Shown here: positions 11,008 to 20,275 of the stretch, one piece after another
Layout: each line of letters begins with the position of its first letter
How positions within the stretch are numbered: position 1 is the first letter of the stretch
Source of the DNA: Phellopilus nigrolimitatus
Taxonomy: Eukaryota; Basidiomycota; Agaricomycetes; Hymenochaetales; Hymenochaetaceae
DNA length: 43,167 bases
NCBI GenBank assembly: GCA_021029095.1
Contig: JAJOHG010000221.1
Coordinates: 1-43,167, forward strand
Direction: 5' to 3'
Translations under genes and position numbers: made by a program
Notes under the pieces: generated by a model
Databases searched by the model: none
What the model saw: only the letters and a program-made list of their open reading frames with translations
What the model was told of the DNA's origin: nothing

Positions 11008-11666
11008 CTATGTAGGGTCGGATTTGGGGCGGTACGGGAAGTCCGGGGGACGATGCTGTTTCTGACGTTTTCTGTGAGAAAGACGATACGCCGTGCGTTG
11101 TCTACGTCGCTTGCGCCCCTGATTTGACTCTTTCGTAAGTAAATAGCATGTCAGCGCTCGGTTTCTGTATGACACCGGTACTTGAAATAAAAATCTCTCG
11201 AGAGGATAAGGGAGCTGCGATGAGGGGAAAGGAAATGTTTGATGGATACGATATGAGAGGAAAGAGTCCTCGCCTCAAAGAAGACAGCGAGTCGTATCTG
11301 ACTCTGCGGTGCCTGCGCGTGTGAAGCATGATTACGGATAACCGTATATGTGCCTTTTACGATCTATGTCTACGCAACGGTCAATTCCAATCTGCGACCC
11401 AGAAGAATGCAACCGCCACACGTACATCTTCCTTCTTCTCGGCAGTGGACTCTTCCCAGATCACGCTGGCCTCCGTCATCGGTACACACATACGCATCAT
11501 CCTCGACTTAAACTGCGCGCGGGAGATGTTCTCGCCGTTAACTTGTATGTGCGTGCTGAACACAAATGTGCGCTCGAAAGCCGCATCGAAGGCATCCGCC
11601 GTGTAGAGCACAGACGGTTTAGTCCATCACGTCCTGCTTTGTATTCACGTTCTTGTCGGGGAACAT
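11008..11666 (-). pseudogene. decayed tandem copy of the NTF2-like gene at 12304-13117
   Basis: Reading the minus strand from the ATG at 11666 recovers the neighbour's protein in pieces. YTADAFDAAFERTF corresponds to the neighbour's region after its YTAPNEDAF. VNGENISRAQFKSRMMRM corresponds to LNGEEVERNEFKSRIMSM, a GTYTVIR segment to GSWTVIR, and RRIVFLTENV to RRIVSLTETV. The copy is dead: the frame stops after about 15 codons and resumes one base off near 11610; the second intron's donor is GA instead of GT; and another shift lies near the VP-FP-RP motif around 11030. Gene order and intron positions match the intact copy, so this is a local tandem duplication. Confidence 0.7.
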
Positions 11667-12303
11667 GGTAACTTGTGTAGTATGTGTTTCCAGAAATATC
11701 TAGCAGTGTTTTCGGATATTTTGTGGCGAGAATCGTGTTCCAACTTAAAGCTAACGACACATACGCATCGAGACGAGACAGATAGACCGGAAACATTCCG
11801 GAGTAAAAGGCAGGCATAGCGGTCATATTTCTAAGGTGCTGGCGTAGTCTGAGCTCGCAGAGGGCTTGAGCTAGCGGCCTCGCCTTTTCGTGCTGGGCAG
11901 AAGAAAGCATTCAGGGCTACAGATTTGAGATTTTGTGTTTTGATGTTCGCCACCTCCCGAGGGAGTCGGCTCCAATCCCAATGCATCATTCTGGCCTTCG
12001 GACACTAAGACAGAGAGTAAGCGAGACACAGGATGGAAGACGTGACGTTCTGGAGCCAAAGGGTTGCGGAAGAGACGTGGGCAGGCCGCAAAACAGCTTG
12101 TAAATTACATACTCCGGCTTCTCCCGATACCTTTTCAAGTCCGCAGGCTCGGCGCGCATTCACCTCAAATTTTGATAAAACTTAATCATGTGAATGCTCG
12201 AGCAGTAAAAATACATGGCTTCAAAAGTATGCAGAGCAGAGTTTGCGAAGTCCATTGATGAGCTCCTCCTATCTCGTACAATCACCAGGAATCAAAAGCT
12301 CCT
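11667..12303. other. spacer between the tandem NTF2-like copies
   Basis: Open stretches on the minus strand (11497-11910, 11871-12059) are out of frame with the neighbouring genes and show no domain. Probably intergenic, including the promoter of the decayed copy and the 3' region of the intact one. Confidence 0.45.
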
Positions 12304-13117
12304 TCACTTCTTCGCATCGTTGTCCTGCGGGTCGGACTGCACTACCTCCGGATGGGCATTACTCGCATTCTGCTCGGCAGGGTTGGCGACGGGTCGGTGC
12401 GGGAAGTACGCGGGGACGTGGCTGTCCTCGACGGTCTCCGTAAGGGAAACGATGCGGCGCGGGTCGTCTTCGCCGGCGGAATCACCTGGCTCGACTCTGC
12501 AGATACACGGAAAGAAAGGGAAAAGTCAGTGTCATAAGCAGATTCTCTTCGTAAAAATCGTAAGGAGGTATGGAGATGAAGGAGAGATGATTCTACGGAA
12601 GAACAGGGAAAGACCCGCAGTGTCCAGGGATAGGAAGAATATGCAGAGATATGGGAAGAAAGAGACGCACCTGGCATTAAAGGTAATGACGCGCTTCATC
12701 TGCGCGGGGGCGGCACGCAAGCGGAACTTCAGCGAGCGAATAACCGTCCAGGAACCCGACACCGTTCCTCGAGCCTGTGTCGCAGTCGCAATGCAGGTCA
12801 AACACAATTAGCAATCGACTCAAATCCCCAGAAGATTATGCCACCACACGTACCTCTTCCTCCTCCGCGGTGTTCAAGTCTTCCCATTTCACGTCTGCCG
12901 ATGCCATCGGCGCGCGCATGCTCATAATTCTCGATTTGAACTCATTGCGCTCGACCTCCTCGCCGTTGAGCCGCACGTGTGCGCAGGCGGGCGCGAAAGC
13001 ATTCTCAAATGCGGCGTGGAAGGCATCCTCGTTGGGAGCGGTGTAGAGCGCAGAAAGGCGCTCACGGGTCCATTCCTTCAAATCTGGTTTCGCGCTTGCA
13101 TTGGTGTTGGAGGACAT
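12304..13117 (-). CDS. small NTF2-like (SnoaL-fold) protein
   Basis: Three exons (12854-13117, 12671-12774, 12304-12496) join in frame to 186 residues; the introns are GTACGT..ACAG (79 bp) and GTGCGT..GCAG (174 bp). It begins MSSNTNASAKPDLKEW, followed by RLSALYTAPNEDAFHAAFE, VRLNGEEVERNEFKSRI, VSGSWTVIRSLKFR and KRVITFNARV. The order helix, then 'NG..i.r..F', then two long strands ending in an ITFNARV-like strand suggests the cone-shaped NTF2/SnoaL fold, which serves both as enzyme pocket and as binding module. The C-terminal 60 residues are acidic, Pro-rich and probably disordered (HVPAYFPHRPVANP). There is no signal peptide. Function unknown. An upstream in-frame ATG exists near 13240, but the chosen one fits the family length better. 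It is flanked by its own decayed copy. Confidence 0.65.
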
Positions 13118-13647
13118 GATGGTGGTGCTTGTGCTGGAGACGTGGCGAGATGAATGGGAAGTTATAGCAGTCCTCGTTGGGAGGCGTACACGTAGTCTGG
13201 AACTAGCAGTAGTGCTGGATACAAGGGCTCGAATCATCTGGAGCGTTGAACAGGCATAGTTGTATTCACAAAATAAAGTAATGACGACTGTTGACGATGA
13301 CGCAACCAGCATCGGCCGACAGGATTCGAGCCGGCTTACATAAGTAAAACATGATCACATTTTGCTTCCGTCGCCGGGAGTCGGACTTGACTTCGACCCT
13401 GCAGCAACGGGAGTAAGTGCTATGGACTACGTGCATCAACAGTTGAGACATTCAAGCAGAACGGGTCGTTGGGGTTGTGATGACAAGTGTTTGCAATCAT
13501 AAGCAAACCGGTCAAGCGTAAGTGTAACACCGGTGGCCCGCAATATATTTTGTGAAACGCATTTACATCAAGACAGTCACATGTGTATACATCGTAGAGC
13601 AACGATTTGAGAAAAAAGTTATCTGCGACTCGTTTCTAGCCTCAGCC
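13118..13647. other. intergenic region between the NTF2-like and LPMO genes
   Basis: No gene is seen. Two B-box-like motifs near 13320 and 13380 raised the possibility of a tRNA, but no cloverleaf can be drawn. Confidence 0.5.
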
Positions 13648-14613
13648 TCAGGGCCAGACAGCCGGGCCGGGTATAGCGTACGTCGTGACGTCCTGCTCGT
13701 CGTTAGCGTAGACGTCGATGACGATGGACGGGTCCGTCGCGCTGTATCCTCCCGGGAACTAAAAGAGAAAGACACACTTAGTACAACTTAAATCTTAAGA
13801 GAGGCGGACGAACATTGACGGTCGGCCCTGGGCTCCCGCTTCCGCCGCCGGTGACGGTCAGCTGCGCGCACTCCGGGTAGAATTGCGGCTGGTCCGCGCC
13901 CGAGTGGATCGCGAGCAGCTCGTGGCGGATCATATAGTTGCCCGAGGGTAGCTCTGACGGGATCGTCGACGTCCACGACGAGTTGTCTGCGACGAGCTCG
14001 CCCATGCCCCAGTACCCGTTCCCAACCGTCCCGCTCAGCAAGCCTGCCTGGTCGATCTTGAACCAGTCAAGCGAAGAGGGCGATGCGGAGGAGCACGAGC
14101 CGCCGCAATTCTGTAGCGCGCGGCGTTCAATAGGCGGACAAAAAAAATGTGTAGGAAAAGGAAGGCTCACAGCCATGTAGACCATGACGGGCCCGATCGT
14201 GTGCGGCCACGGGTTGTTCCAGAACGCGGTGATTGACGAGCCCGCGGCGACGGTCGCGGTCAGCTGCGGATCCGTGACAGTCCCAGGGTCGTTGCACGCA
14301 AGGTTCGAATCCGAGACGGACGTGATCGGGTTGTATCTGTGAATACACAAACACGCCAATAGCTCAATAGAGAAAGAGAAGGGCAATTAAGGATTCCATA
14401 CGTCGCCCATTGCCGCTGGATGGACGTCTGCCCCGTGGGCGTGTCGTAGGCTGTAAAGCCGTGGTAGTACGTGCCGGCGTTTTCGTACAGCAGAACACCG
14501 CCTTTTCGGGGAAATTTAAGCTACGGACCAACAATGTTGGAAAAGGAAAACACACCATGGGCGGCGACGCTCGAGGCAGCAGCAAGGGCGAGAGAGAGCT
14601 GAAGCAGCATCAT
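13648..14613 (-). CDS. AA9 lytic polysaccharide monooxygenase (formerly GH61)
   Basis: Five exons (14556-14613, 14402-14501, 14171-14336, 13814-14110, 13648-13758) give 243 codons plus stop. The signal peptide MMLLQLSLALAAASSVAA is followed directly by His, the first ligand of the copper 'histidine brace' that must become the mature N-terminus. The second ligand lies in WNNPWPHTIGPVMVYM and the axial Tyr in DQPQFYPECAQL. Paired cysteines occur in NLACNDPG and PECAQL. The protein ends with PGGYSATDPS and YAIPGPAV, typical AA9 C-terminal motifs. AA9 enzymes oxidatively cleave cellulose or hemicellulose chains outside the cell. There is no CBM1 or GPI signal, so this is a single-domain enzyme. 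Exon 4 uses the donor GTTCGT, required to keep the VNFPGG frame. Apparently intact. Confidence 0.92.
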
Positions 14614-14690
14614 TGGTGTTTTTCTTAACTCCAAGTGGTCTCGTGCCGGGACGTGTCGGTGAGGAACAGTGTCGCAGCGCGCAAGCCTTT

Positions 14691-14698
14691 AATTTATA
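14691..14698 (-). promoter_or_regulatory. TATA box of the LPMO gene
   Basis: The minus strand reads TATAAATT, 78 bp upstream of the ATG at 14613, a plausible distance for a TATA-driven, inducible gene. Confidence 0.5.
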
Positions 14699-15451
14699 GG
14701 CAGGGATCTGCGGAACTAAGCATGCAGCTGAAGGCTCTAGTTTTCCGAGAAATCTGCGCCCGGCACTTCGTCTCGCTGATCCGGCACACTTGCAGCGTCA
14801 TATGTTCACCGGGGACATATGTCGGATTATCACAGATGCCTGTCGAGCCGGTACATTTGATGGAATCCTATAGCGAAGACCAGGAATACAGGCACAAACT
14901 AGCTCTGTCTCTGGTATTCGATTCGAACGTACTGTCTTTAGGCGAAGACTGCCGTACCTTTTCCGCATAGCTACTGGGTGGGGAAATGAGACGCGAGCTG
15001 CGGATGCTTCCGAGAAAGAGTCATGAATTGTTGAAGTTCGCAAGAGTTATATATACGATTGCGCTGTAGCCTGTATTAGACTGCCATAAATATACGCGAG
15101 AGCATGAATAACACCTTTTTCCAGAGGTTATTCCGAGCTACCGTGATGTGGCCTGAGAGTTGGGCAATGCACAGGCGAAAAGTAATAGAAAGAGCTAGAA
15201 ACAAATCGTTCAGATTGCGTAATCCGCGTAGACGGCTTCCGGTGTATGTGATAGCAAAGTGTCAACCACGTCGCCGAGAAACATCAAGCATTCTGTATCC
15301 GCCGTACTTCTTGAGAAAAACAATCAAACGTGACCTATCGTCAGGCTATGTAGTAGTTGCAGATACTATGTCACCACATGTGAGAGTCGAAAGAATACCT
15401 GCAGAAGATCGCAGTGAGTAAGCTTAAATACAAATGATAAAACTTGCGAAC
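14699..15451. other. intergenic region with unsupported open frames
   Basis: Plus-strand frames at 14635-14970 and 15104-15421 are open but show no domain. The second is strongly basic (Arg-rich) and ends near a GTGAGT at 15414. I do not call either a gene. Confidence 0.4.
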
Positions 15452-15864
15452 CTAGCTAAGGTGAAAGCTACAGAAGCCATCTGCCTCGTTCCAACGAGCG
15501 TCGAAAGGCAGACGTCCTCCTCCATCATATCCTATCCCTGTTCCATCCACAATTGATCGTGCGTCAGGAATAGCTGCCTTTCCTTGTCCGCGTCGTACAC
15601 GTACATCTTGGTCTTGTCGAGATGGTTGCTCCAAGCATACACAGATGGGCTGGTTCATTTTCAAATCGTGTAGGGATACCGTCCAGGAGGCTCTCGGTAC
15701 GCATCCTAGACAGTCGTATGCCTATATTTATGAATGAAGCTACAGCGGATCGTGTATCTCGAAAAAAATCTGCCGATTGGCGAAGAAACCATCTTGGAGA
15801 AGGTAAAGCATTTCATCGCCAATATCAGGAAAGACCAGTATGGCGACGGCGTCGAGGTTGGCCT
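15452..15864 (-). CDS. 3' exons of a possible minus-strand gene broken by the transposon
   Basis: From an acceptor (TGTCTAG) the minus strand at 15864 opens an exon reading ANLDAVAILVFPDIGDEM, LYLLQDGFFANRQIFFEIHD. A further open stretch (DGTGIGYDGGGRLPFDARW ... CSFHLS, stop at 15452) follows in another frame, and the introns joining them are short and uncertain. No family is recognised. If the transposon and one target duplication are removed, a 52-bp intron (donor GTGCAT at 23679, acceptor at 15865) links this exon to an exon ending at 23680. The exon upstream of that is short and preceded by a stop, so the gene may already be dead. Confidence 0.3.
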
Positions 15865-15898
15865 CTAGACATAAGTGAGTGAGCTTCTCGAGTTCTAG

Positions 15899-15906
15899 AA
15901 CTCCAT
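15899..15906. repeat. left target-site duplication AACTCCAT
   Basis: An 8-bp sequence immediately before the left inverted repeat, identical to 23662-23669. Eight base pairs is the duplication length of hAT and several other cut-and-paste superfamilies. Confidence 0.88.
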
Positions 15907-16863
15907 CACTTCAGGCACCCCCCTACAGAGGACCTATTAGATATAACTCTCCCCAAGAGGGTTTGGCCTATTAGGTCCCCTTTTTCAGTGGCATTCCCAA
16001 GGGGTGCGGGTTTTCCCAGAGGTCTGGATTTTCCCAATTTCGGGAATTCCCCAGACTGATCTCAGGGTCTCTGGGAAAACCCAGCCATGGGTAATCCCAT
16101 AGCTTGTCACTGGCTGTCAGGGGGTCCTGGTTTGGGAATTCCCCAATAAATAGACCTAATTATAGCAGTTTTTCCTTTGCTGCATAGCATATATACTGGA
16201 TTCTATAGTACCAATTAGAGCCCGAACCACAGTTTGAACTGGTATGGGCCACCGGGGGTTTAGTAAAAACTATGTCAGAGGCAGATCAATTCAGGGGACA
16301 GTCAGGACATCATTCCTCTGACAAAATACAGGGAATTGTGCCACAATGTATATACAGGCTTTCTTTTTACTGTGCATGTCAATATGCCATATCACAGGGA
16401 TAAGTTCTCTTTCTAAAACTCTCATGGTAAAGTTGCAGTCATATTGCACAGGCTCATTTTAGAATAGTTTAAAAGAAAACACATGGATTGCACAACTTAT
16501 ATTCATAAAACATACATAGTGTGCCTAAGATACAGATAACATTATCCTGACTGTACGGTATTATATAATATTACTATGTGGTTATATGTAGTTATATGAG
16601 GTATTTCCAAGCTTGGGAACTCCCAGCTTGAGAATTCCCAAGATTGGGATTTACCGGTTGGATTATTCCAAAGTTTGAGATCTTCCAGCATGGGATTTCC
16701 CAAGCTTGGGAACTCCCAGCATGGGAGTTCCCAAGCTTGGGAAATCCCAATTTTGGGATCTCCCAGTGTGGGAATTCCCAAGCTTGGGATCTCCCAGCTG
16801 GGCATTCCCAAGCTTGGGATTTCCCAAGTTGGGATATCCCAAAAATTGGGACATCCCAGCCAG
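15907..16863 (+). repeat. left terminal inverted repeat, 957 bp
   Basis: Base n here pairs with base 39568-n in the right arm without gaps. In the parts I compared one difference was seen, at 16298 (A) against 23270. The outer part has GGGAATTCCC-like motifs and an AT-rich middle; the inner 260 bp is an array of short palindromes. No protein is encoded. Confidence 0.9.
16605..16860. repeat. array of GGGA-TCCC palindromes in the left arm
   Basis: More than ten copies of a motif of the form TTCCCAAGCTTGGGA(A/T) and half-site variants (CCCAGCTTGGGA, CCCAGCATGGGA, CCCAATTTTGGGA) at roughly 15-20 bp spacing. Each is nearly self-complementary. Their position near the inner end of a terminal repeat suits transposase-binding subterminal repeats. 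The frames open across them are a by-product of the repeat. Confidence 0.8.
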
Positions 16864-17420
16864 ACAAAGGATACTTAAGATAAGTCTTTCACACCTTAAA
16901 ATACAATGAACTATAATAAGACAATATTACAGGTGGGTGTAGGAGCCATACAAGATTACCTGGGTGCTACATGTAATTACCACATTTCCAGGGTTTTACT
17001 TACCATGGTAATATTAAAGTTTCACTATATAGCTGTTGGGGCTGCAGCAGATTCTAACCAGCAGTCCCGGCACTCCGGCATGGCCCTGGCCTACTCCAAA
17101 AGCGGTGGGCAGTTGCACGATGTTGCGTGCTGCCCACCTTTTCTTGTTATAGGAATTATTTGTATTTGTAATATCATTGCCCGCCTTCGCTAGCGAGTTG
17201 TAAAATCAGCCTAGACCAATTCAGGACACCCTGCGGACACCCCTAATTGATCGCACCCCTGCTTTTTTGGGCGGCCGGCTGACGCGATCCCGACGCGCAT
17301 CCACATCGGGGAATGACGAGCGAGCTTTGCTCTTTTTTTTTCTCGTTTGGTTTTGTATTTTCATTACCTATCCATTCTAACTATAATACTACGAGAATTA
17401 TTCATTCACGCTATACATTC
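16864..17420. other. interior left segment, no gene
   Basis: The first about 70 bp keep weak inverted similarity to 22620-22704, far lower than the arms. Beyond that lie a stem-loop at 17104-17138 and a motif at 17219-17243 (TTCAGGACACCCTGCGGACACC) that resembles the element's own tip. The last 100 bp are pyrimidine-rich. Confidence 0.5.
17104..17138. other. strong stem-loop
   Basis: GGTGGGCAG (17104-17112) pairs perfectly with CTGCCCACC (17130-17138). Inside, CACG and CGTG add a second short stem. Such a hairpin could be a relic of the end of an older element; no transcript role is evident. Confidence 0.6.
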
Positions 17421-17424
17421 TAAA

Positions 17425-17610
17425 AGGGGGCGGGGAGCGCTCGCTCACCCGCCCGCCGCCACCCGCCACCTGGCTTGCGCATCGCGTCGGGCCCTCGCAC
17501 CCGTTCACCCCGCCCGTTCACCCCGCCACCTGCTGCATGTTGCCCCGCATTTCTGCGCGTCGTCCCACATTTCTGCGCTCGCCACCCGCCCGACCGCCCA
17601 CACTCCCTGA
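17425..17610. repeat. C-rich low-complexity repeats
   Basis: Short tandem units: CACCCGCC-type runs, CCCGTTCACCCCG twice, and a CATTTCTGCGC unit twice. They lie just past the end of the captured RPL4 piece and may reflect replication slippage at the capture junction. Confidence 0.55.
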
Positions 17611-17624
17611 CCAACCCGCCGTCT

Positions 17625-18610
17625 CTTGTTATGGTCTTCGCGTAAGGGTTGAGACGGAAAAGAACAGGCTTGTTGGTAAGCGGGTTCTTGTGCTGCGTCC
17701 AGGGGCGCTTGTAGATCTTCGGGCCCGCGGGGCATACGATGGCCTGGATCTCCGAGCTGTTGATGGGGCATGCAATGTCAGGGTTCGCGATCTTGGCGGT
17801 CAAAAGGAAGTAGTCCTTCTTCTGGACGGCAACAATGTCGAACGTGCCGACGACCTCGTCGAGGCGAGCAGACGCGCTCTCGGTCCAGATGACAAAACGC
17901 CCGAGATGGCCACCCGGCGCGAGCTGGAGAATATTGAGGCGCGTGACGTTGACGAGCTCAACGCCGGGGAGGCTGCGGAACACCTTGACATTGTCTTCGG
18001 AGTAGACGACGAGAAAGCCACGACAGTGGCGGTGACGCTGGTTCCACAGCTTGCCCCTGCCCGCACGGAGCTTGCGGGAGGAGACCTACTGCACGTCTGC
18101 GTACACACTGAGCGCGGTAAGGAGCGTGACGGCCTTGGTGAGCGACTCGGCGGCGGCGGCGACGACGAGGGGCACCTCCTCGACCTGCTCGATGCGGTGG
18201 CCGCGCGTCCTCGCACGCGTGGGGAGCGTGGAGGCGGTGAGCACGGAGACGACGGCAAAGCGGTGCTGGTTCTGGTACCTTGACGTGCCAGCGGCGCCAG
18301 ACCGTGGTCGGCGCGAACATGCGCCCGCCGCGACACGCGTTGCCGAAGGTGGCCTGGCCGGAGCGGTGCGTGCCCAAGCTGCTGACGCGCGGGATACGCG
18401 CGACGGCGCGGCCTGTGCTGGTCTAATGGCCGGCCTTCTTGCTCACCCCGTACGGCTAGCGCTTGTTCTTCGCAATGCTCTCTGAAGTGAACGTCAGGAA
18501 CCGGCTCTTTCACTTGGAAAAGCCGTTGTGTAAAAAACTTACTGTGCACCTGCTGGACGACGTCCAGACGGATGGGTGTGGTCAGGACAGCCGGAAAGAG
18601 CGACAGCGAG
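17625..18610 (-). pseudogene. RPL4: captured, broken fragment of ribosomal protein uL4 (RPL4)
   Basis: The minus strand recovers most of 60S protein L4 in order: PAVLTTPIRLDVVQQVH, an intron (GTAAGT..TTCAG, still present), [136 protein letters not shown] and NPYAKT, where similarity ends. It cannot be translated: in-frame TAG codons follow KNKR, KKAGH and YADVQ, five residues are missing before TGRAVAR, and the frame shifts after WHVKV. The retained intron shows capture from DNA, not from a reverse-transcribed mRNA. The functional gene must lie elsewhere. Confidence 0.88.
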
Positions 18611-18890
18611 CAGGTGGCGACGATGCGCCGCTACAGTTCGCCGGCGTCGAGATCCCGACGAGGTCGGACCCCGCATGTAAGCGGTCTGGGAAGCGGGTAC
18701 GCGCGAGCATACGTGTCGTCGCGCTGAGCGACACGGACGTGCCGCTGCAGTTCGTCGACGTCGCAATCCCGACAAACAAGGTGCGCTGCGCTATCAGCCT
18801 CGCAAGCAAGAAGAGCGGCAAAGGCAGTGAGGGGTCTGTGCGTGCATCCAATGGTATTGAAGCGTTCGGCGCATTCTCTTTTCGTTTTTC
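18611..18890 (+). pseudogene. fragments of a TSN-repeat protein gene
   Basis: Two similar blocks at about 18625-18665 and 18736-18795 encode APLQFAGVEIPTRSD and VPLQFVDVAIPTNKVR. Both resemble the segment VPLRIVDVAILTSNKVP encoded on the minus strand near 21470-21510. They appear to be pieces of the same captured gene family. The downstream plus-strand frame stays open to 19143 but loses recognisable similarity. Confidence 0.4.
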
Positions 18891-20275
18891 GGCGCGTTCT
18901 CAGTATGACGAGGCAGCGCGGATGTCGTCTGTTGGATTTAAAGTGTGCCGCGCTTGCTTGCACGCAAGACGTGTCGGCCGCACGAGAAGGAATCCACGTG
19001 AGGGGAGCGAATCCAAATGGGAGCGCCATGCGAGAGCGAGGGAGGGCGGCCGCACAGGGGAAGACCGTGTGTGTCGTGTCCACACGCAGGAGCACGGCCG
19101 TGCGTGCTGCACAAGCCGCTGGGGCGCCCTGCAGCAGCCCTGACTGCACGAAAGGGTCTGAAAAGACATCAGAACATCATTATAAGTAGATAAAAGGTTT
19201 TTTGTACTTACCTGAGGGTGCTGTTGAGGTCGTGGACGTCGTTGTTGTCGTCGACAAGCGACATCAAGACGACATCCGCGACTTTCGGCACTTCCCGCGC
19301 GGTGCTCGTGCACTTGCTTCCGAGCGCACCTTGTTTGATTTATACAACATCCAATACACCATTGTTGACCTCGATTTTTTCTGAGGGATCAAGTATATAC
19401 TATCACTACATTCTAAAAAATTCATAGCATCCCGATCTTTCTGGATGTCCTCAGAGTAAGCATACAATTACGCATTTCCCATGTAAAACCTTATTTTTGC
19501 AGTTTCACTAATTATTTTCTACAGTTTGATCAAGTGGACGGATTGAGGCGGTTGTTTTTTTAAATAGAACTATGCGACTAGTATAAAATTATCTGTGTGT
19601 CCGATGAGTTGTGAGAGAAGCAGAAATATGCTATCTCGAAAACAGTGTTTTGGAGCATGAACAGCGTGTAGATTATATGGTAAACTTGTCTTGCCTAACT
19701 CAAATACACACACTCTCACCCATTTCTTCTAAATCTCCAATATAACACCTGGAAAACATTTATTTATATGTGAATATGTATCCTCCAAATTATCAGAATT
19801 TATGAAGCTGAGGAAGAATTAAAATAAGACAAACAAAGGCCGTTTCGGACCTAGATTCACTAAAATGACATGAAATCATGCACATTTTAACTTTTGAGTG
19901 CCGATGAGCACCGTCTTCAGCCTAAAGTTTTTAATTTGAGCCAACCTTACTTATAGCTACTAGTATGCAAAGTTTGAACTTTGCAGATCGAATTTTCTAA
20001 TTTAAAAAAATCTAAAACATTGTGTGTTTTGGTATTGAGAGCACCTCACCGGTGTCGATTCCGTTATAACTTACAATATACTTGATCCTGGTTCTCCTAA
20101 AAACATAAATGGATGCATTATAGTGTAATATAAATATTAAATATTTTTTAGCATTTTAATGCTGCGCCGAGCAGGCAGAAATGAATATACTTTTGTCCTT
20201 TCCTTCGAGCCACAACGTCGGCATCAACCCGGCAAAGCAAATCATTACTCGATTTGGAGCGCGGATCAGTGCCGA
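18891..20275. other. interior filler: GC-rich tail then AT-rich DNA
   Basis: A short minus-strand stretch at about 19215-19300 (VPKVADVVLMSLVDDNND) ends at a GTAAGT donor and may be one more captured exon. From 19390 to 20170 the DNA is AT-rich with no coding signal. Confidence 0.45.

Noticed and set aside
13310..13400. Possible tRNA gene (B-box-like GGATTCGAGCC and CGGGAGTCGGACT)
   Set aside because: No matching acceptor, D and anticodon stems can be drawn on either strand.
15104..15421. Arg-rich plus-strand open frame
   Set aside because: No domain, no consistent splice partner, and composition is what AT-rich non-coding DNA can give; not enough to call a gene.
16605..16860. CRISPR-like array of evenly spaced repeats
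   Set aside because: The units are nearly contiguous palindromes without unique spacers, inside a transposon arm in a eukaryotic genome.
16542..16909. Overlapping open frames encoding repeated 'QAWEIP/GNSQAW'-type peptides, and the mirrored set at 22570-23026
   Set aside because: They arise because the palindrome array has few stop codons in any frame on either strand; the same peptides appear in both orientations. Not genes.
17537..18283. Long plus-strand open frame of about 248 codons
   Set aside because: It is the antisense shadow of the RPL4 fragment, whose minus-strand translation matches a known ribosomal protein.
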